From assembly GCA_029582265.1 (NCBI GenBank), contig CM055831.1, forward strand, positions 23,450,682-23,514,681: DNA of 64,000 bases, written 5' to 3'. Made by a program: the position numbers and the translations under genes. This DNA is from Zoroaster sp. YZ-2022 (lineage: Eukaryota > Echinodermata > Asteroidea > Forcipulatida > Zoroasteridae). Within the stretch, counting starts at the first letter, position 1. Each line of letters opens with the position of its first letter. Of this stretch, positions 1 through 11,365 are shown piece after piece. The notes under the pieces were generated by a model. It did not search any database, had not been told where the DNA came from, and was given only the letters and a program-made list of their open reading frames with translations.

Positions 1-1100
1 CGATTTAGTTCGCTAACTGTTTAACCAAATCTTTCACGGTCAATAAACCCGGTTAACCCGGAAGTCGGCACCTGACGGCCACACAAACTAGATCGTTGGC
101 AACTGGCACAGTGTGCATGCATTTTCAATCAAAAAAGCATCAATAAACTTCCTGCAATGATTGTTTAATAACCAATGTGGCAAAAAAAGTCTAGAACAAC
201 CAAATGGGTGGCAAATTCTTCCAAAATTGTTTGTTATATTTGTTTAAATGTGTAAGGACACAATACTGACCAACTTTCATGGTGCACAAAATGATCTTGA
301 TTTTCTTAAATAATTTGACTATTTTGAACTGTTTTTTATTTTAGATAATATTTGTATATATGTTTAAGAGACAAATAAAGATAAAATAAAGTGTGAATAT
401 GTGTTGTGTCACTTTTAATTCACGTTTACAAACCGATTTTATTTCCAAAATGGCATCTAAAAACGGGACATTAATTGAACAAAAGTTCATCAAATCAAAC
501 ACTTTACGTATCCCTTACTTATTTTCCTCATGATGTGCATATAACTTGAGTAACTTAATGAAGAAATAAACTGGCTCCTAAAAAAAGAAAAAAAAGAAAA
601 GATTTCATGAACCTCAAAAATGATCGCTAAATCTGTGTTCACGTTAGTTACACATTGTGTCCGCCAAATCATACAATGTTAAAACAGCCAGATATTTTTT
701 TTTACAAAACTCATCCTTACCAAACTAAGCCATTTTTTATTGGGAATAAGCTACATAATCATGGTGTAAACATTTTTTTGCTTTGACTTTTATTGTTGGG
801 TACTAGACTGAAAAGTGGACACCATGTAACTTACGTTAACTTTCACACGCCAATCGAGAAAATACAACAGGGAGGAAAATCTACTTGGCACATTACTTGT
901 CACATTATCTCTCCAATGCTATTTTCAAGTACAAGCATGTGTCCATTCTCATGACTTCCAAGTAAATTACAACTTTCCACCAATATTTTTCTTCACCCCC
1001 TGTGTCCCATTTTTGTCAGCCAGTATTGTGTCCTTACACAAATATTGGTGTCGGTTAGCCGGTTAGCAAATTTATGAATGGTTAATGCAGTTTCTGTCAG
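1..1100. mobile_element. MITE family M31, left-truncated copy with nested insertion
   Basis: Positions 60-245 match 30609-30780 closely, and the right tip (1050-1100, GGTTAGCC... to ...GTCAG) matches 30782-30828. This is therefore a second copy of the element that carries the 31-bp array at 29.8-30.6 kb. Here only about one array unit is seen at the left edge. The middle is split by a separate inverted-repeat element at about 250-1039. No coding capacity was recognised. Confidence 0.7.
250..1039. mobile_element. Inverted-repeat element nested in the M31 copy
   Basis: Ends are inverted repeats: GTGTAAGGACACAATACTG at about 250-268, and its complement CAGTATTGTGTCCTTACAC at about 1021-1039. 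The sequence interrupts the M31 element relative to the copy at 30.78 kb. AAAT flanks both sides and could be a short target duplication. The internal small ORF is not convincing. Non-autonomous DNA transposon of unassigned superfamily. Confidence 0.6.
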
Positions 1101-1638
1101 TACTACTCTTCGTCCCAGCACTACTCCTGTACTGGTATGTGTATACTGTGTACATGTTTTTTTCTAACCACAATCAATTTATACATGTAGGGTTGAAGAA
1201 CTTTGCAAGAGGAATAAGAATAAGCAGACAATCTCTTCCTTCCTCCATGAGTCATAAGAATCCCCTTTCCCTTTGGAACTTAGATGAAAAAGTAGGATTT
1301 TTCAACATGACATTCATGTGTAATCCAGGGATCCCATTTGTAGTCTTTTTGCAATTATACATGTAGTCCAAGTGGTTGCTATGGACAGGGTCTAATGTCA
1401 TGGGACTGCTTAATTCTGAATTCTGTACTGAAGGGCACCACTTTCTGCTTACGGAGTTAGTGCAGATTTATTGCACTAGCTATGTTCATCCATGTACACA
1501 CACATGTGGCGACTCTTGCAAATAAACAGTAGGAATTCCTTGCTTACCCGTGAACAGTGAAACTGTCTTATGTTAAGCACAGAATACATACATAATGTGT
1601 TAGTGGTGATGATTCACTTGTGGTAAGCAGTGGCTTCT
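1101..1638. other. Unassigned non-coding stretch
   Basis: No gene, RNA or clear repeat recognised. A 93-codon ORF at 1085-1366 lacks domain features and looks like chance. Confidence 0.4.
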
Positions 1639-2290
1639 GGGCCCAATTTCCTAATGCTGCTTACCGGTAAGCAATTTTTTCGTGCTAACTATAGCAGAGA
1701 AATTTGCTTTTATAAGCATTTAAGCGTATTTCACAGGTTAGCGAGAAAATTCAGAGCGGCGCGTTCACCATGGATTTGTATTGTTGCGTCGCTCATTTGC
1801 TAGTAATAACAGCCAGCATGTTAGCGTGCCTTTCTCTCTCTATGCTTAACCCTAACTCCCTAGGCCCATTTGCTTACACATAACCTGAATCCTCCAAAAT
1901 CCTTCAGTAGTAAAGCAAGCACATGACATGTATGCACACATGTGATTCTAATCTGTGATACATGTACATGGCCAGCGACCCTCCCTGCATGCATGGAGCA
2001 ATAAACAGTGTCCACTGACCCAAGCACTGACCTTGCAATCACTACAACAAACATGGATGTACATGTACCATGGAAAGGCAAAGTATGCCTAATAACCTCA
2101 ATCCTCCAAAATCCTTCACTTTAGCAAAGAGCATGTAGCATGTAACCTCAATCCTTCAAAATCCTTCACTTTGGCAAAGAGGATTTTGGAGGATTTGGAA
2201 AGGTTAGGGCTAATGGTTAGCAGTGCTATGAAATGAAAAATTTACAGTAAGCAAAACATTAGCTACTTAGCGGCTCTGTGAAATTGGGCC
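1639..2290. mobile_element. Inverted-repeat element GCC-1, interrupted by a TTAA-A element
   Basis: The ends are GGGCCCAATTTC (1639) and GAAATTGGGCC (to 2290). Subterminal sequence is rich in GCTTA/TAAGC words. The same tips occur at 11366, 40213 and 50219. A complete TTAA-A element sits inside, so this copy is older than that insertion. Confidence 0.65.
1846..2213 (-). mobile_element. TTAA-A element (piggyBac-like MITE)
   Basis: Begins TTAACCCTAACTCCCTAGG and ends AGGTTAGGGCTAA, where the right TTAA has decayed to CTAA. The body is shared at high identity with copies at 13.9, 26.8, 34.2, 38.4 and 47.7 kb, including a run rich in TACATGTACATG and iterated CCTCCAAAATCCTTCA motifs. TTAA duplication plus CCC/GGG tips is the known signature of piggyBac transposition; the assignment is an inference. 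Confidence 0.75.
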
Positions 2291-2638
2291 TCGGTGGCTG
2301 TCACAGTGATTATCACTACACAAATTGTACTGTGATTATATTGTACGTGCAGTGCTTAGGCTGGCACACATATCAAAATCAGTTAAGCTGAACAGGTAGT
2401 TTGACATCCTGAAAGTTAGCTAAGATTAAAACTTGTCCTGTCTGGCTTCAGCCTCAGGGTCATGCATATAACTTGCAGTCCTTTATTTTGTCGCTTAAAT
2501 ACAAAAAAATTGTCTTTAAGGAAATTTCCTACTATGCATACAGTGTACATGGTTCACTTTTTAACTTCATGTTTTTCGCTGGCATTTTATTTTTATTTTT
2601 TTCAATCGCTCCTATTTCCCTCGGAAGTTGTAGAAAAG

Positions 2639-3090
2639 TATATGACATAAAACACAATAAAGGGGGCCACTTTCCTACCGTCACGTTAGCAGTTTTTCTA
2701 ATGGTTGTAATTTTTTTTTAAATATCTGAAACCACCCAAAAAGAATTTCAACATTTGAATAGACATGCATGCTTATCCTAAAGATAATTTGAGTTGATTA
2801 TTACTATTATTTTTTTAATTACCCTAAAATTTCCATCAACAAATGGACGGAAAAGTGAGGTAACTTTTTCCATCCAATTTTTATGGAAATTTGAGGGTAA
2901 AAAATAAATAAATATAAAAAAATAAAATAAATCAACTCAAATTAGTTCTAGTATAAGCCTGCATGTCCATTCACATGTTGAAACACTTTTTGGTCGGTTT
3001 CAGGTACTTACAAATAAATAACAACCATTGGAAAAACTGCTAACGTGACGGATGCAAAGTGGCCCCCTTTATTGTGTTTTATGTCATATA
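2639..3090. mobile_element. Foldback MITE FB450, copy 1
   Basis: A nearly perfect palindrome of about 450 bp: TATATGACATAAAACAC at the left and GTGTTTTATGTCATATA at the right. The arms are about 200 bp and carry GGGGGCCACTTT and CGTCACGTTAGCAG blocks. Likely TA target duplication. Copy 2 lies 2.3 kb away in the opposite orientation. Confidence 0.8.
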
Positions 3091-3236
3091 GTAAATAACT
3101 TTGAAATGAGACATTTCACAAGATAACAAAGCATTGTTAAAGTAGCTGTGTAAACTGTTGGTATGTTTGTAATTGCATCTATTCTCTGTTTCTATCACTT
3201 TTATGAGTTTCAACAGTCAATGAAAAATTCATTTAA

Positions 3237-3611
3237 TTAACCCTACTACTTCTGGTACCTTTTTCATACAAGTTGATGCACCATTTGAAACCATTCGCTT
3301 TTGTGGTTTTGAATGGTGAAATAACTGTGTACAGTATTGATTTCCCCCAAATGGTTTTGAATGGTAGGTCAGCTAATACAAAACCTTGATTGGATCTTTC
3401 CAAATGGTAGTACAGCTAATACAAAACCTTGTTTGGATACTTCTAAGTGGTGAATCAATGGACCCTCTATGCATTTGAATGGATTTGAATGGTAGTAAAG
3501 CTTGCTTGAACACTGTTCAAATGGTATCACCTTGTGTGTACAAAACCAATGGGCATTTTGGTAAGTGGAAATTTTGAATGGTTTCAAATGGTCAAACAGT
3601 AGGAAGGTTAA
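3237..3611 (+). mobile_element. TTAA-D element
   Basis: Starts TTAACCCTACTACTTCTGG and ends AGGAAGGTTAA (mutated AGGAGGGTTAA). The body contains about nine AATGGT or ACCATT words, many as TTTGAATGGT. Other copies are at 19262, 44318 and 62690, all about 330-376 bp. No ORF of substance. Confidence 0.8.
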
Positions 3612-3738
3612 TCTGTAACTAAGCCCAGTCAATTATTTATTTGAAAGTACATGAACAGTTCCTTTAGTAGAAGAGCAATGTTTAGATTTATACATATTTA
3701 TACCAAAAAAATAACATTAAATAAGGACTCACATGGAA

Positions 3739-4637
3739 GTAAAGGTACAACATTGATTTTTTTTCCCTGAATTTTCATGTCAACCTTCTAGTATTTAAAA
3801 TATATTTATCATAAAACTATGTCTGTGAAAGATTCATCGCAATAATGGCTCATGTTTTGTTTTGGTTTTTTTAACACAAAATTTCCTGCGGCAACTTTTT
3901 ACAAAATTTAACAAAACAATTCAGTCAGTTTAATATATCAGGATGATTGATATACATGTATGTACCTGTGCTTGTATCAATCAAGTAAGCTTTTAGAAAA
4001 TAATTACTTAATTTAATAATCTGATAATTACCAATGTTGTAAGCAGGAGGTTGTGGGTTCGAATCCCGCCCGAGTCGCCTGTGAAGTTTTCTCTACAGAC
4101 ACTCGGAAAGCACTGAGTATACAGTGCTATACACACGTCGGTGTAGGTCAAAATTAAATCAATTGTTTATCACCCGATACTAGCCAGCCAATCGTCATTG
4201 GGCAAGCTCGGTGGTCGAGAGGTTAAGACATCTGCACTAGTAAGCAGGAGGTTGTGGGTTCGAATCCCGCCCGAGTCGCCTGTGAAGTTTTTTCCACAGA
4301 CACTCGGAAAGCACCGAGTATACAGTGCTATGCACGCATCGGTGTAGGGCAAAATTAAATCAATTGTTTATCACCCAACGCAAGAATTTCGCCAACCTAT
4401 ATATATCGCGGAACCTGCTGCTATAATAGGATTCTAGCCGGCCAATCGTCATCAGGCAAGCTCGGTGGTCGAGAGGTTAAGACGTCTGCACTAGTGAGCA
4501 GGAGGTCGTGGGTTTGAATCCCGTCCGAGTTGCCTGTGTAGTTTTTTCACAGACACTCGGAATATGCAGTGCTATGTACACACGTTGGTGTAGGGCAAAA
4601 TTAAATCAATTACCAATGTTGTACCTTCTCTTTTCTA
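3739..4637 (+). mobile_element. TTAA-H element copy, split by a SINE trimer
   Basis: The left tip AAAGGTACAACATTG and right tip ACCAATGTTGTACCTTCTC match the tips of family TTAA-H. The right part is interrupted at 4042-4608 by tRNA-like units flanked by an exact 15-bp duplication of element sequence. The terminal TTAA is not well preserved in this copy. Confidence 0.6.
4042..4608 (+). mobile_element. Trimeric tRNA-derived SINE (SINE-T) with 15-bp target duplication
   Basis: Three head-to-tail units. The first is 5'-truncated; the second and third have a tRNA-like head with an A-box-like TGGTCGAGAGGTTAAGAC and a B-box GGTTCGAATCC (GGTTTGAATCC in the third). The shared tail ends GGGCAAAATTAAATCAAT. 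ATTACCAATGTTGTA occurs exactly at 4027-4041 and 4609-4623, the mark of target-primed retrotransposition. An anti-sense tail fragment occurs at 40655-40740. Confidence 0.8.
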
Positions 4638-4639
4638 TA

Positions 4640-5372
4640 TAAAATTAGACTACAGATGCCAGATCTTGAGCATGTTTTCCACCATAGACTTGCGTTTAAA
4701 AACATCTGGCCTTATTTCCCCAGGTGGGTGCTCTGGGGCAAAAACAACCCATTATTTGTAGTGAAATGTTTATACATAGTCTTTTATCTCAACCACATAC
4801 ATGTACATAACCCATTATATGTACATCACCAACCATAGTACCCCAGCCTTGGTGACTTACAGGTGCCACCTTGTCAATAGGACCCTGACCCCAGAATGTT
4901 GATACTGTAGCGTTGTGGAAACATTACATTGTGCACACAAGGTTTGTGGTACCAAGCTTTTCAATCTTTCTGGTTTCAGTTGAGGATACATGCATTGTGC
5001 TTGGCTCATCCGCCAACCCAGGAGCCAGCTGTATTGATACAGAACTCTGCATGATGCCTTGGGTTATGTTCACAGATTTGTTCTCTGAAAGCATCCAAAT
5101 CGATCCTTGGTAAAAAAAAAGAAAAAAAAAGAAAGAAAGAAAGTTTTCAAGTTACAACCTTCAAGATTCTACAGTTGTGTCTGTTTGATTTGACCATGGA
5201 GGGTTTGACCTTTCTCCATGGTTTGACTGCGGTTGCATAGTCCAATAGTCCAAGAAATTTCACTTGATACATGTATCATTGATGTTGGAAGATACCTGGA
5301 TCATTGATGTTGGAAGATACTTGGTTGTGTGACATTTAGAGCACTAGAGATGTGTTTAAATGCCCAGTATGT
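4640..5372. other. Unassigned non-coding stretch
   Basis: No gene seen. It holds an A/G-rich simple tract at 5108-5145 and a 24-27-bp direct duplication (ATTGATGTTGGAAGATAC) at about 5279-5325. Confidence 0.4.
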
Positions 5373-5373
5373 T

Positions 5374-5825
5374 TATGACATAAAACACAATAAAGGGGGC
5401 CACTTTGCATCCGTCACGTTAGCAGTTTTTCCAATGGTTGTTATTTATTTTTAAGTACCTGAAACCAACTAAAAAGTGTTTCAACATGTGAATGGACATG
5501 CAGGCTTATACTAGAACTAATTTGAGTTGATTTATTTTATTTTTTCATTTTTTAATTAATTTTTTTACCCTCAAATTTCCATAAAAATTGGACGGAAAAA
5601 GTTACCTCACTTTTCCGTCCATTTGTTGATGGAAATTTTAGGCTAATTAAAAAAATAATAGTAATAATCAACTCAAATTATCTTTAGGGTAAGCATACAT
5701 GTCTATTCAAATGTTGGAATTCTTTTTGGGTGGTTTCAGATATTTAAAACAAAATTACAACCATTAGAAAAACTGCTAACGTGACGGTAGGAAAGTGGCC
5801 CCCTTTATTGTGTTTTATGTCTTAT
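5374..5825. mobile_element. Foldback MITE FB450, copy 2 (inverted relative to copy 1)
   Basis: Same palindromic element as at 2639-3090. The arm-specific differences (GCATCCGTCACG on one arm, CCTACCGTCACG on the other) are exchanged, so this copy is in reverse orientation. Ends TATGACATAAAACAC and GTGTTTTATGTCTTATG. Confidence 0.8.
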
Positions 5826-6110
5826 GTATGTATGTACATGTATGTGTAGTTGATATGCATTATACATACATGTAGTAATGTACATTTTGAAGGGTGTGTG
5901 CACCTTTGGAAATTAACCGATCACAAAATTTCTCAAAACTTACTTGATGTGAAGTTGGTGATGGTACCAAACAGCTTGAGAAATAATTGTAATTTGACAT
6001 GGTGTAATTTTTGAGAACAACTTATTTTTTAATTTAAATTGGATCACTGCTGTGATCCATTTTCCACATGATTAAGAATGCGCAGAAATTTGAATGCAGT
6101 ACTATTTTCT
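5826..6110. other. Spacer with possible decayed TTAA-H body
   Basis: ACTTGATGTGAAGTTGGTGATGGTACC at 5942-5968 resembles the interior of TTAA-H copies (39.5 kb, 18.96 kb). No clear ends. Confidence 0.35.
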
Positions 6111-6114
6111 CTTA

Positions 6115-6360
6115 ATGTTGTCCTCTTTCGGCTGCTCCCATTAGGGGTCGCCACAGCGGATCATGATCCGCATATTTGATTTGGCATTACATGGTAGGTT
6201 TTACGCCGGATGCCCTTCCTGACGCAACCCTCCCATTTATCCGGGCTTGGGACCGGCACTAAGCATGTACTGGCTTGTACATTCCCAGTGGCTGGGTTCA
6301 ATTAGGCCCTCGCAGCAATTATGGTAAAGTGTCTTGCTCAAGGACACAAGCACCATGGTC
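6115..6360. repeat. Dispersed repeat, G/C-rich conserved block plus SINE remnant
   Basis: Contains CGGCTGCTCCCATTAGGGG and GCCGGATGCCCTTCCTGACG blocks, familiar to me from widespread animal repeats of uncertain superfamily. It ends at GTGTCTTGCTCAAGGACAC, the antisense SINE-L segment. Only one copy is in the window, so boundaries are approximate. Confidence 0.45.
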
Positions 6361-6387
6361 GCAATAACACAATGAAATGAGCTGTAC

Positions 6388-6740
6388 TAGGACTGTGTGT
6401 TTTCAATTACTTCGGGAACTGGATACCTGAAATCTTCGGATACCCTAGGACCCGTAAACAATTTTGTAAAACACAAATACTCCCGAATGTATAAAATAAC
6501 CAATATGAACTCAAGTTTCTCTTGTTTTATCAGAGTCATGTGGACTTACTGTAATTTCCCATCTCTATTTTAAAAATGACTTGTAGCATCCCCATTTCCC
6601 ACACACAGTTTGTTTAAAAAAATCGGACACTTCCATTTGTGTGGCTTAAATGTTTAGTTGGAATTATAAGAAGTCGTTTACGGGTAATTAGAGCCGAAAA
6701 ATGGAACCAGGTAATGACAGTTTCGGCCGGCACAGCCTTT
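6388..6740. mobile_element. hAT-like MITE hAT-A, diverged copy
   Basis: The tips TAGGACTGTGTG and GCACAGCCTTT are versions of the TAGGGCTGTGCG tip seen at 21297 and 47289. The interior shares GTAATGACAG and GTCGTTTACGGGTAAT. Flanks AGCTGTAC and TTCTGTAC agree at 6 of 8 bases, consistent with a decayed 8-bp duplication. Confidence 0.65.
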
Positions 6741-6837
6741 TTCTGTACACCTCTCTAGATTCATTTAGTTATAAAGTACGGATACATTTATAGAAATTTT
6801 TTTATGGTGTACAATTCCTTTAAAACTAAAAGAGTGT

Positions 6838-6893
6838 AGAATTATCCATCCATTATCATGGGAAAGAATTATCCATCCATTATCATGGGAAAG
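6838..6893. repeat. 27-bp direct duplication
   Basis: The segment TTATCCATCCATTATCATGG plus seven more bases occurs twice in tandem. Otherwise 6741-7300 has no recognised feature except a TACATG run at 7014-7032. Confidence 0.7.
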
Positions 6894-7301
6894 GGTTTGT
6901 GATGGAGGAAGGAAAAGCTTAAGAAATGGGTTCAGATCAACCTCCTTACCTCCCTGAACTCTAACACTATCACCTCTATTTCCACTGAAGGCATCATGTG
7001 CATGGACTGTCAATGTACATGTACATGTACATGTGCACCTGTAGTCCTGTATGTTTGTGTACGGATGTACTGTGATACCTGTAGCAGTGTGCAATGTTCT
7101 GCATCATTGACAGTATTTCAAAAGTTTACTTTGAATACTGTACCTAGTGTGTCTGCTTTTTACAATTGTACCATTTGGAGAATCTTGATTTGAACCATCT
7201 GGTGGTATGGTTGAACTGATGCTGCATCTACAACTGTACACGCACAATGTCGTCAATGGAATCTTGAACATTTACAGAATTCTAACTCCTCTTGTTGCTA
7301 T

Positions 7302-7425
7302 TTGATACGGATTCAGATCCTACTTATTCATAGGACGTTGATTCAGATCCTACTTATTCATAGGATGTTGATTCAGATCTTACTTATTCATAGGATGTTG
7401 ATTCAGATCCTACTTTTTCATAGGA
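7302..7425. repeat. 30-bp tandem repeat, four units
   Basis: The unit is about 30 bp (TTGATTCAGATCCTACTTATTCATAGGA) and repeats four times. Its length is a multiple of three, so a repetitive ORF at 7302-7508 stays open; this is not evidence of coding. Confidence 0.8.
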
Positions 7426-7430
7426 CTCGG

Positions 7431-8261
7431 TATACAAGACTGTATGTACATGTATTCCTAGGATGCGACCTTACATGTATGTCCTCTAAAGAGGATGAGA
7501 TTCCTTAACAGTGTCAACCCCACGTGATCTGACAAGCAGAAATGCCTTAGCCATGGCCAGCCCTTTCTGTCATTGCCTGATTTCAAGATCTGTTTCCTTA
7601 TTTTTTTCCTCCCAAATGAACCTCTGGCAAGGTCCTGATTTGATAACCTGTTTAAAAAGCAACATTATTCCAGAGTCCAATCCCCTTGGAATTCCCCCAT
7701 CAGTCATTTTAAGGTCACAGATCTGCTTTGTTCAATATTTTCCTGCCCAATAAAGTTGATGTACTGAAGAGATCCCGAGTAGGATTTGAAGCTTTGCATG
7801 GTGGAAGTGTACATTAGGAGTTAGGTTTGCGGTCGGCGTAGCATGTATGTATTGTAACAATCTCTTAGGAGCTGTAATAAATGTCGATTCTTCTCAGAAC
7901 CCGGTGGTGAGATAACTTGACATTTTGAATGAGGCTACTCTGATCGTCTGAACTGATTTGGACTCGAGAGGTTGGAACTGCTTATCCTGATCAAAAAGAC
8001 TGGGTTTAAATTCAGCTACACATGTATGAAGTATGGATATATATATGAATGTTTGTCCATGTACAGTATATAGCTACATGCAAGTTTGTACACCAAGAAG
8101 AGAATTCCTATTGTATTACTATAAACTTTTCCAGAGGCAATTTGGTCACTCGTTTTTCATGTATGTCTGCGCAATGTGTTTAAATGTACTGTGTCTATGA
8201 GTGCGTGTTCATGTATGTACATGCAGCGTGTGTGAATGAACCAATAAGTGACTAGCCTGAA
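7431..8261. other. Unassigned non-coding stretch
   Basis: No gene or repeat family recognised. The ORF at 7511-7753 has no domain features. Confidence 0.35.
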
Positions 8262-8402
8262 GATCTGACATCACACTTTGAGCTAGAGGCTCGTGAATTA
8301 CGCCATATCCTGGCCGTGTGGCCGCTATATTTTCCCCGATGTTCAACTTTGACCTTGGTTGGTAGCTGGCGCGTGAGCCTCGAAGCATGACGTCAGATCT
8401 TC
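8262..8402. mobile_element. Short inverted-repeat sequence, probable MITE
   Basis: AAGATCTGACATCA at the left and TGACGTCAGATCTT at the right form inverted ends. GAGGCTCGTG and CGTGAGCCTC extend the pairing. About 140 bp and a single copy in the window, so mobility is inferred only from the structure. Confidence 0.45.
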
Positions 8403-9037
8403 CGTACAACGTATCCAATGAAACCCCTTGAATGGTATGTCTGCAGTCTGTCTAGATATCCATAGGATAAAGACAGAGGACCTGAGTGAGGGCGCTGTTC
8501 AGCTTGTGATATCCATGCATTAGACCAATTGTACAAATTGAAAAGGGATATTTGAGGCTTCACATGGTACAATGACTTATGAATCATATCTCTCAACATT
8601 GTGTGGTTCTTTGTGGCTATACTCAATTTTCAACCAGTGTGCTCACTGTTGAAACCACATAAGATCTTCTTCAGAGATACTGTGTTCCATTCATTGAATT
8701 ACATGTAACCACTGGTTTTTCTAAGAATTATACACTGCAAACAATACACGTTTACACATACACATACATGAAGATATGATTCATGATGTCACCACAGGTC
8801 AAACTATTCAATGTGCATCTTCACTTTGTCTGCCCAGTATACAGTTTTGGTAATATGTCTGTATATGCATCCATACTTTGTCAAAATCATAAGATCTGTA
8901 CAGCAACCAATTTATGAAAATTGAAGCTGATTTAATTGTGGTGTGAAGTAAATAGCAAAAAAATTTTTTTTTTTTTGTATTCATTCTTATATAGAATTTA
9001 ACTGATGAAGTTGAATATTAATTTTCCTAAAATGATT
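8403..9037. other. Unassigned non-coding stretch
   Basis: Contains a poly-A/T tract at 8960-8976. No gene features. Confidence 0.35.
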
Positions 9038-9331
9038 TTAATCCGCCTACTATTGCTGCACTTTCGTGGGAAGTTGCTACAGAGGTCAAAACCAGTCAAC
9101 TGCCTGTTTTGACTGTTGACCCAAATGTGCACATGGGGGCATTTTTGACTGTTTTTCTGTCATTTTGACCACCCTGAACAATACCAGACAATGATTTTAC
9201 CAGTCAAAAACGGTCGACTCATTTTGACCTGTAAATGTACTTACTGCACATATGGTTTGACAGTGTTTGACTTATAAGATACTTATCAACATTTTGACCA
9301 ATTTTGACCCTTGTAGTAGTAGGAGGGTTAA
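9038..9331 (+). mobile_element. TTAA-F element
   Basis: Begins TTAATCCGCCTACTATTG and ends TAGTAGTAGGAGGGTTAA, so the left tip is a mutated version of the right. The interior repeats TTTTGAC and GTCAAAA about a dozen times in both orientations. The tip is shared with families C, D and E. Confidence 0.7.
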
Positions 9332-9945
9332 GAAAGATTTAAATAGATTTTATAAACCATCATGAACATTACACCAAGTGATATTATTTGTGAAAATACC
9401 AATAGAGTTTACTGTGACTTAATCATTAATTGATGAATCATTTCTTTAACACAATATTTCCATCAACTTAAAATCTGTTTGCAAAGAAAAGTGGAAGGAA
9501 ATGAACAATTACTCAAAGGTTCTTCCCCCTTCACTCAGATTTGTATGAATGTTGTTTTTCATATTTGGTCATGAACCTGGGTCACTACAATTGAGATGGT
9601 GTCATTGACCATTTACGTTGACATAATCCTGATCCCATTATATGTCAATGTACTTGTAATAAGGGATCCCTCCTTGGTCTTTAGACCATAGGTAGCAAGG
9701 TCTTTGGTTTCGTGGTAAGACCAGGAAATGACTCAACCTGTCAAAAGTCTCCAGGGATCTTCCAGAACAAAAGAAGGCCTGAAATAGACAGGAAAATAAA
9801 TTGTCATCCCCCCCCCCCCTCATAAATATAAAGTCTATCTGCACTTAAAAGCAAGGTACATCATTAGTGAAAACGTTGGCAAAACTGCATCTATGAGTAT
9901 GCTTACTCTCAACCCTTAGGCTATATAACTGAACTTCTTTGGCAA
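9332..9945. other. Unassigned non-coding stretch
   Basis: A 13-base C tract lies near 9808-9821. No recognised gene. Confidence 0.35.
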
Positions 9946-10218
9946 GTAGCTACATGTATAGTGGTCAAAACTCAGCCAATTGCCTGTTTTTGACTGTTGA
10001 ACTGTCTGTGCACACAGGGGCATTTTTAACTGGTTTTGACTGTCATTTTGACCACCGTCAACAATACAAGTCAATGCTTTTAACAGTCAAAAACAGTTGA
10101 TTCGTTTTGACCTGTAAATGTACATTATGTGCACTTACTACACGTGGACAGTGTTTGACTTTTAAGTGCACTAGATATACCTTGGCAAGTATATCAACAT
10201 TCTGACCCTTGCTGTCAA
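9946..10218 (+). mobile_element. TTAA-F body fragment
   Basis: The interior of TTAA-F (AATTGCCTGTTTTTGACTG, CATTTTGACCACC, CAGTCAAAAACAG) repeats here without the terminal TTAA tips. It is directly followed by a TTAA-B-type element. Confidence 0.6.
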
Positions 10219-10229
10219 AGAATGGCTTT

Positions 10230-10440
10230 TTAACCCTAACCACCCCAAACCATTCAAACTCCAACAGCAGGGTTTGTTTGATTTTGATGGACTCAGTATT
10301 GTAAGGCCCAGACAAGGATACTTTACATGGTGCCTTCCTAATTACAGCTAAGTCCAACAGTTGGAGTGTTTGTGCATGGTGTTAGATTTTGGCAGATTGA
10401 GGAATGGCCTTAGCCAAAATAGCTAGGGGGTTAGGGTTAA
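10230..10440 (+). mobile_element. TTAA-B-related element, 211 bp
   Basis: Intact tips TTAACCCTAACCACCCC and TAGGGGGTTAGGGTTAA, identical in type to TTAA-B. The body is diverged (CATTCAAACTCCAACAG, GATTTTGGCAGATTGAGG). A distinct subfamily seen once. Confidence 0.75.
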
Positions 10441-11365
10441 TCAGGATGCAATGTACATTAATTTAAAACCATTGTATACATTGTAGCTTGATCCCTCAAA
10501 ACCCTTTGAATGACGAAGGGATTTGAAAATACACGTAGAATGGTAACAACCAACCTGTAAAATATTCAGCAGAGAGTCATGAGAAAAAAAGAGAAAAAAC
10601 ATTCACAATTTTTACAGAAAATCTGAGTACTTACAAGAGAATAATTTGTTCGTATGATTGTGCCTTTACAAGAGTTTAAAGAGGTACATGTATGTGCTTA
10701 AATTAAATTTAAACCTTACTTAGAAACAAGAGCGTGATGTTTAATATGGAGAGTGGGATATGGATTTTAGTCATGGGATATGGGGTTTATATCCAATGGC
10801 TGTTGACCCATCAGAATCAAGAATTCAAGCTACATGTAGCTGGAGCATAACATCAGATACTGTAGCTCTCAAACAAAGTTCACTTATTTATTGTTTATCA
10901 GAGAAGGCCACCATGATGAAAAATGAACATGGACATCCCTGACTTGACAATTGGTTTACAGTTTTTTTTAAATCTTCTCCTTGTACATAAGAACATATTC
11001 CCTTCTACCCATGAAGAAATGTGTACATGTAATGTACATGTATGTTACACATGATTGTAATTTCAGAAGACTTCAAGATTGTAAGCACATGTAATATTTC
11101 TGGAAAGGTATTACAAATTGACAGATCATCATCAAACAGTCCGGCAGACTAAGGGAAGCTCATTATTTTTGACAGGGCAATATATTAGTTTTGCATATAT
11201 GTGACTGATTGTAAGGAATGGTGTTTCCTTGAAGGTTTGCTATTTTTAGCCTTGATGATTACGAGCCAGCCTGGGTTGTTACAATGTTGTTTGCATGCAT
11301 ACCTTCAGTGCTGAATTAGAGGCTTTTGCTAATTTGAGCAGTTCAGTAAATCAGATTTGGGTACT
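10441..11365. other. Unassigned non-coding stretch
   Basis: No gene, SINE or complete MITE recognised. TACATGTA words occur near 10690, 10834 and 11025-11045. Confidence 0.35.

Noticed and set aside
1860..2081. Recurring ~73-codon ORF beginning MPFHGTCTSMF, also at 14152, 26934, 38616 and 47865
   Set aside because: It is the same frame through copies of the TTAA-A body. Conservation is explained by recent transposition of a non-coding MITE; there is no domain and the ORF is broken in the 34-kb copy.
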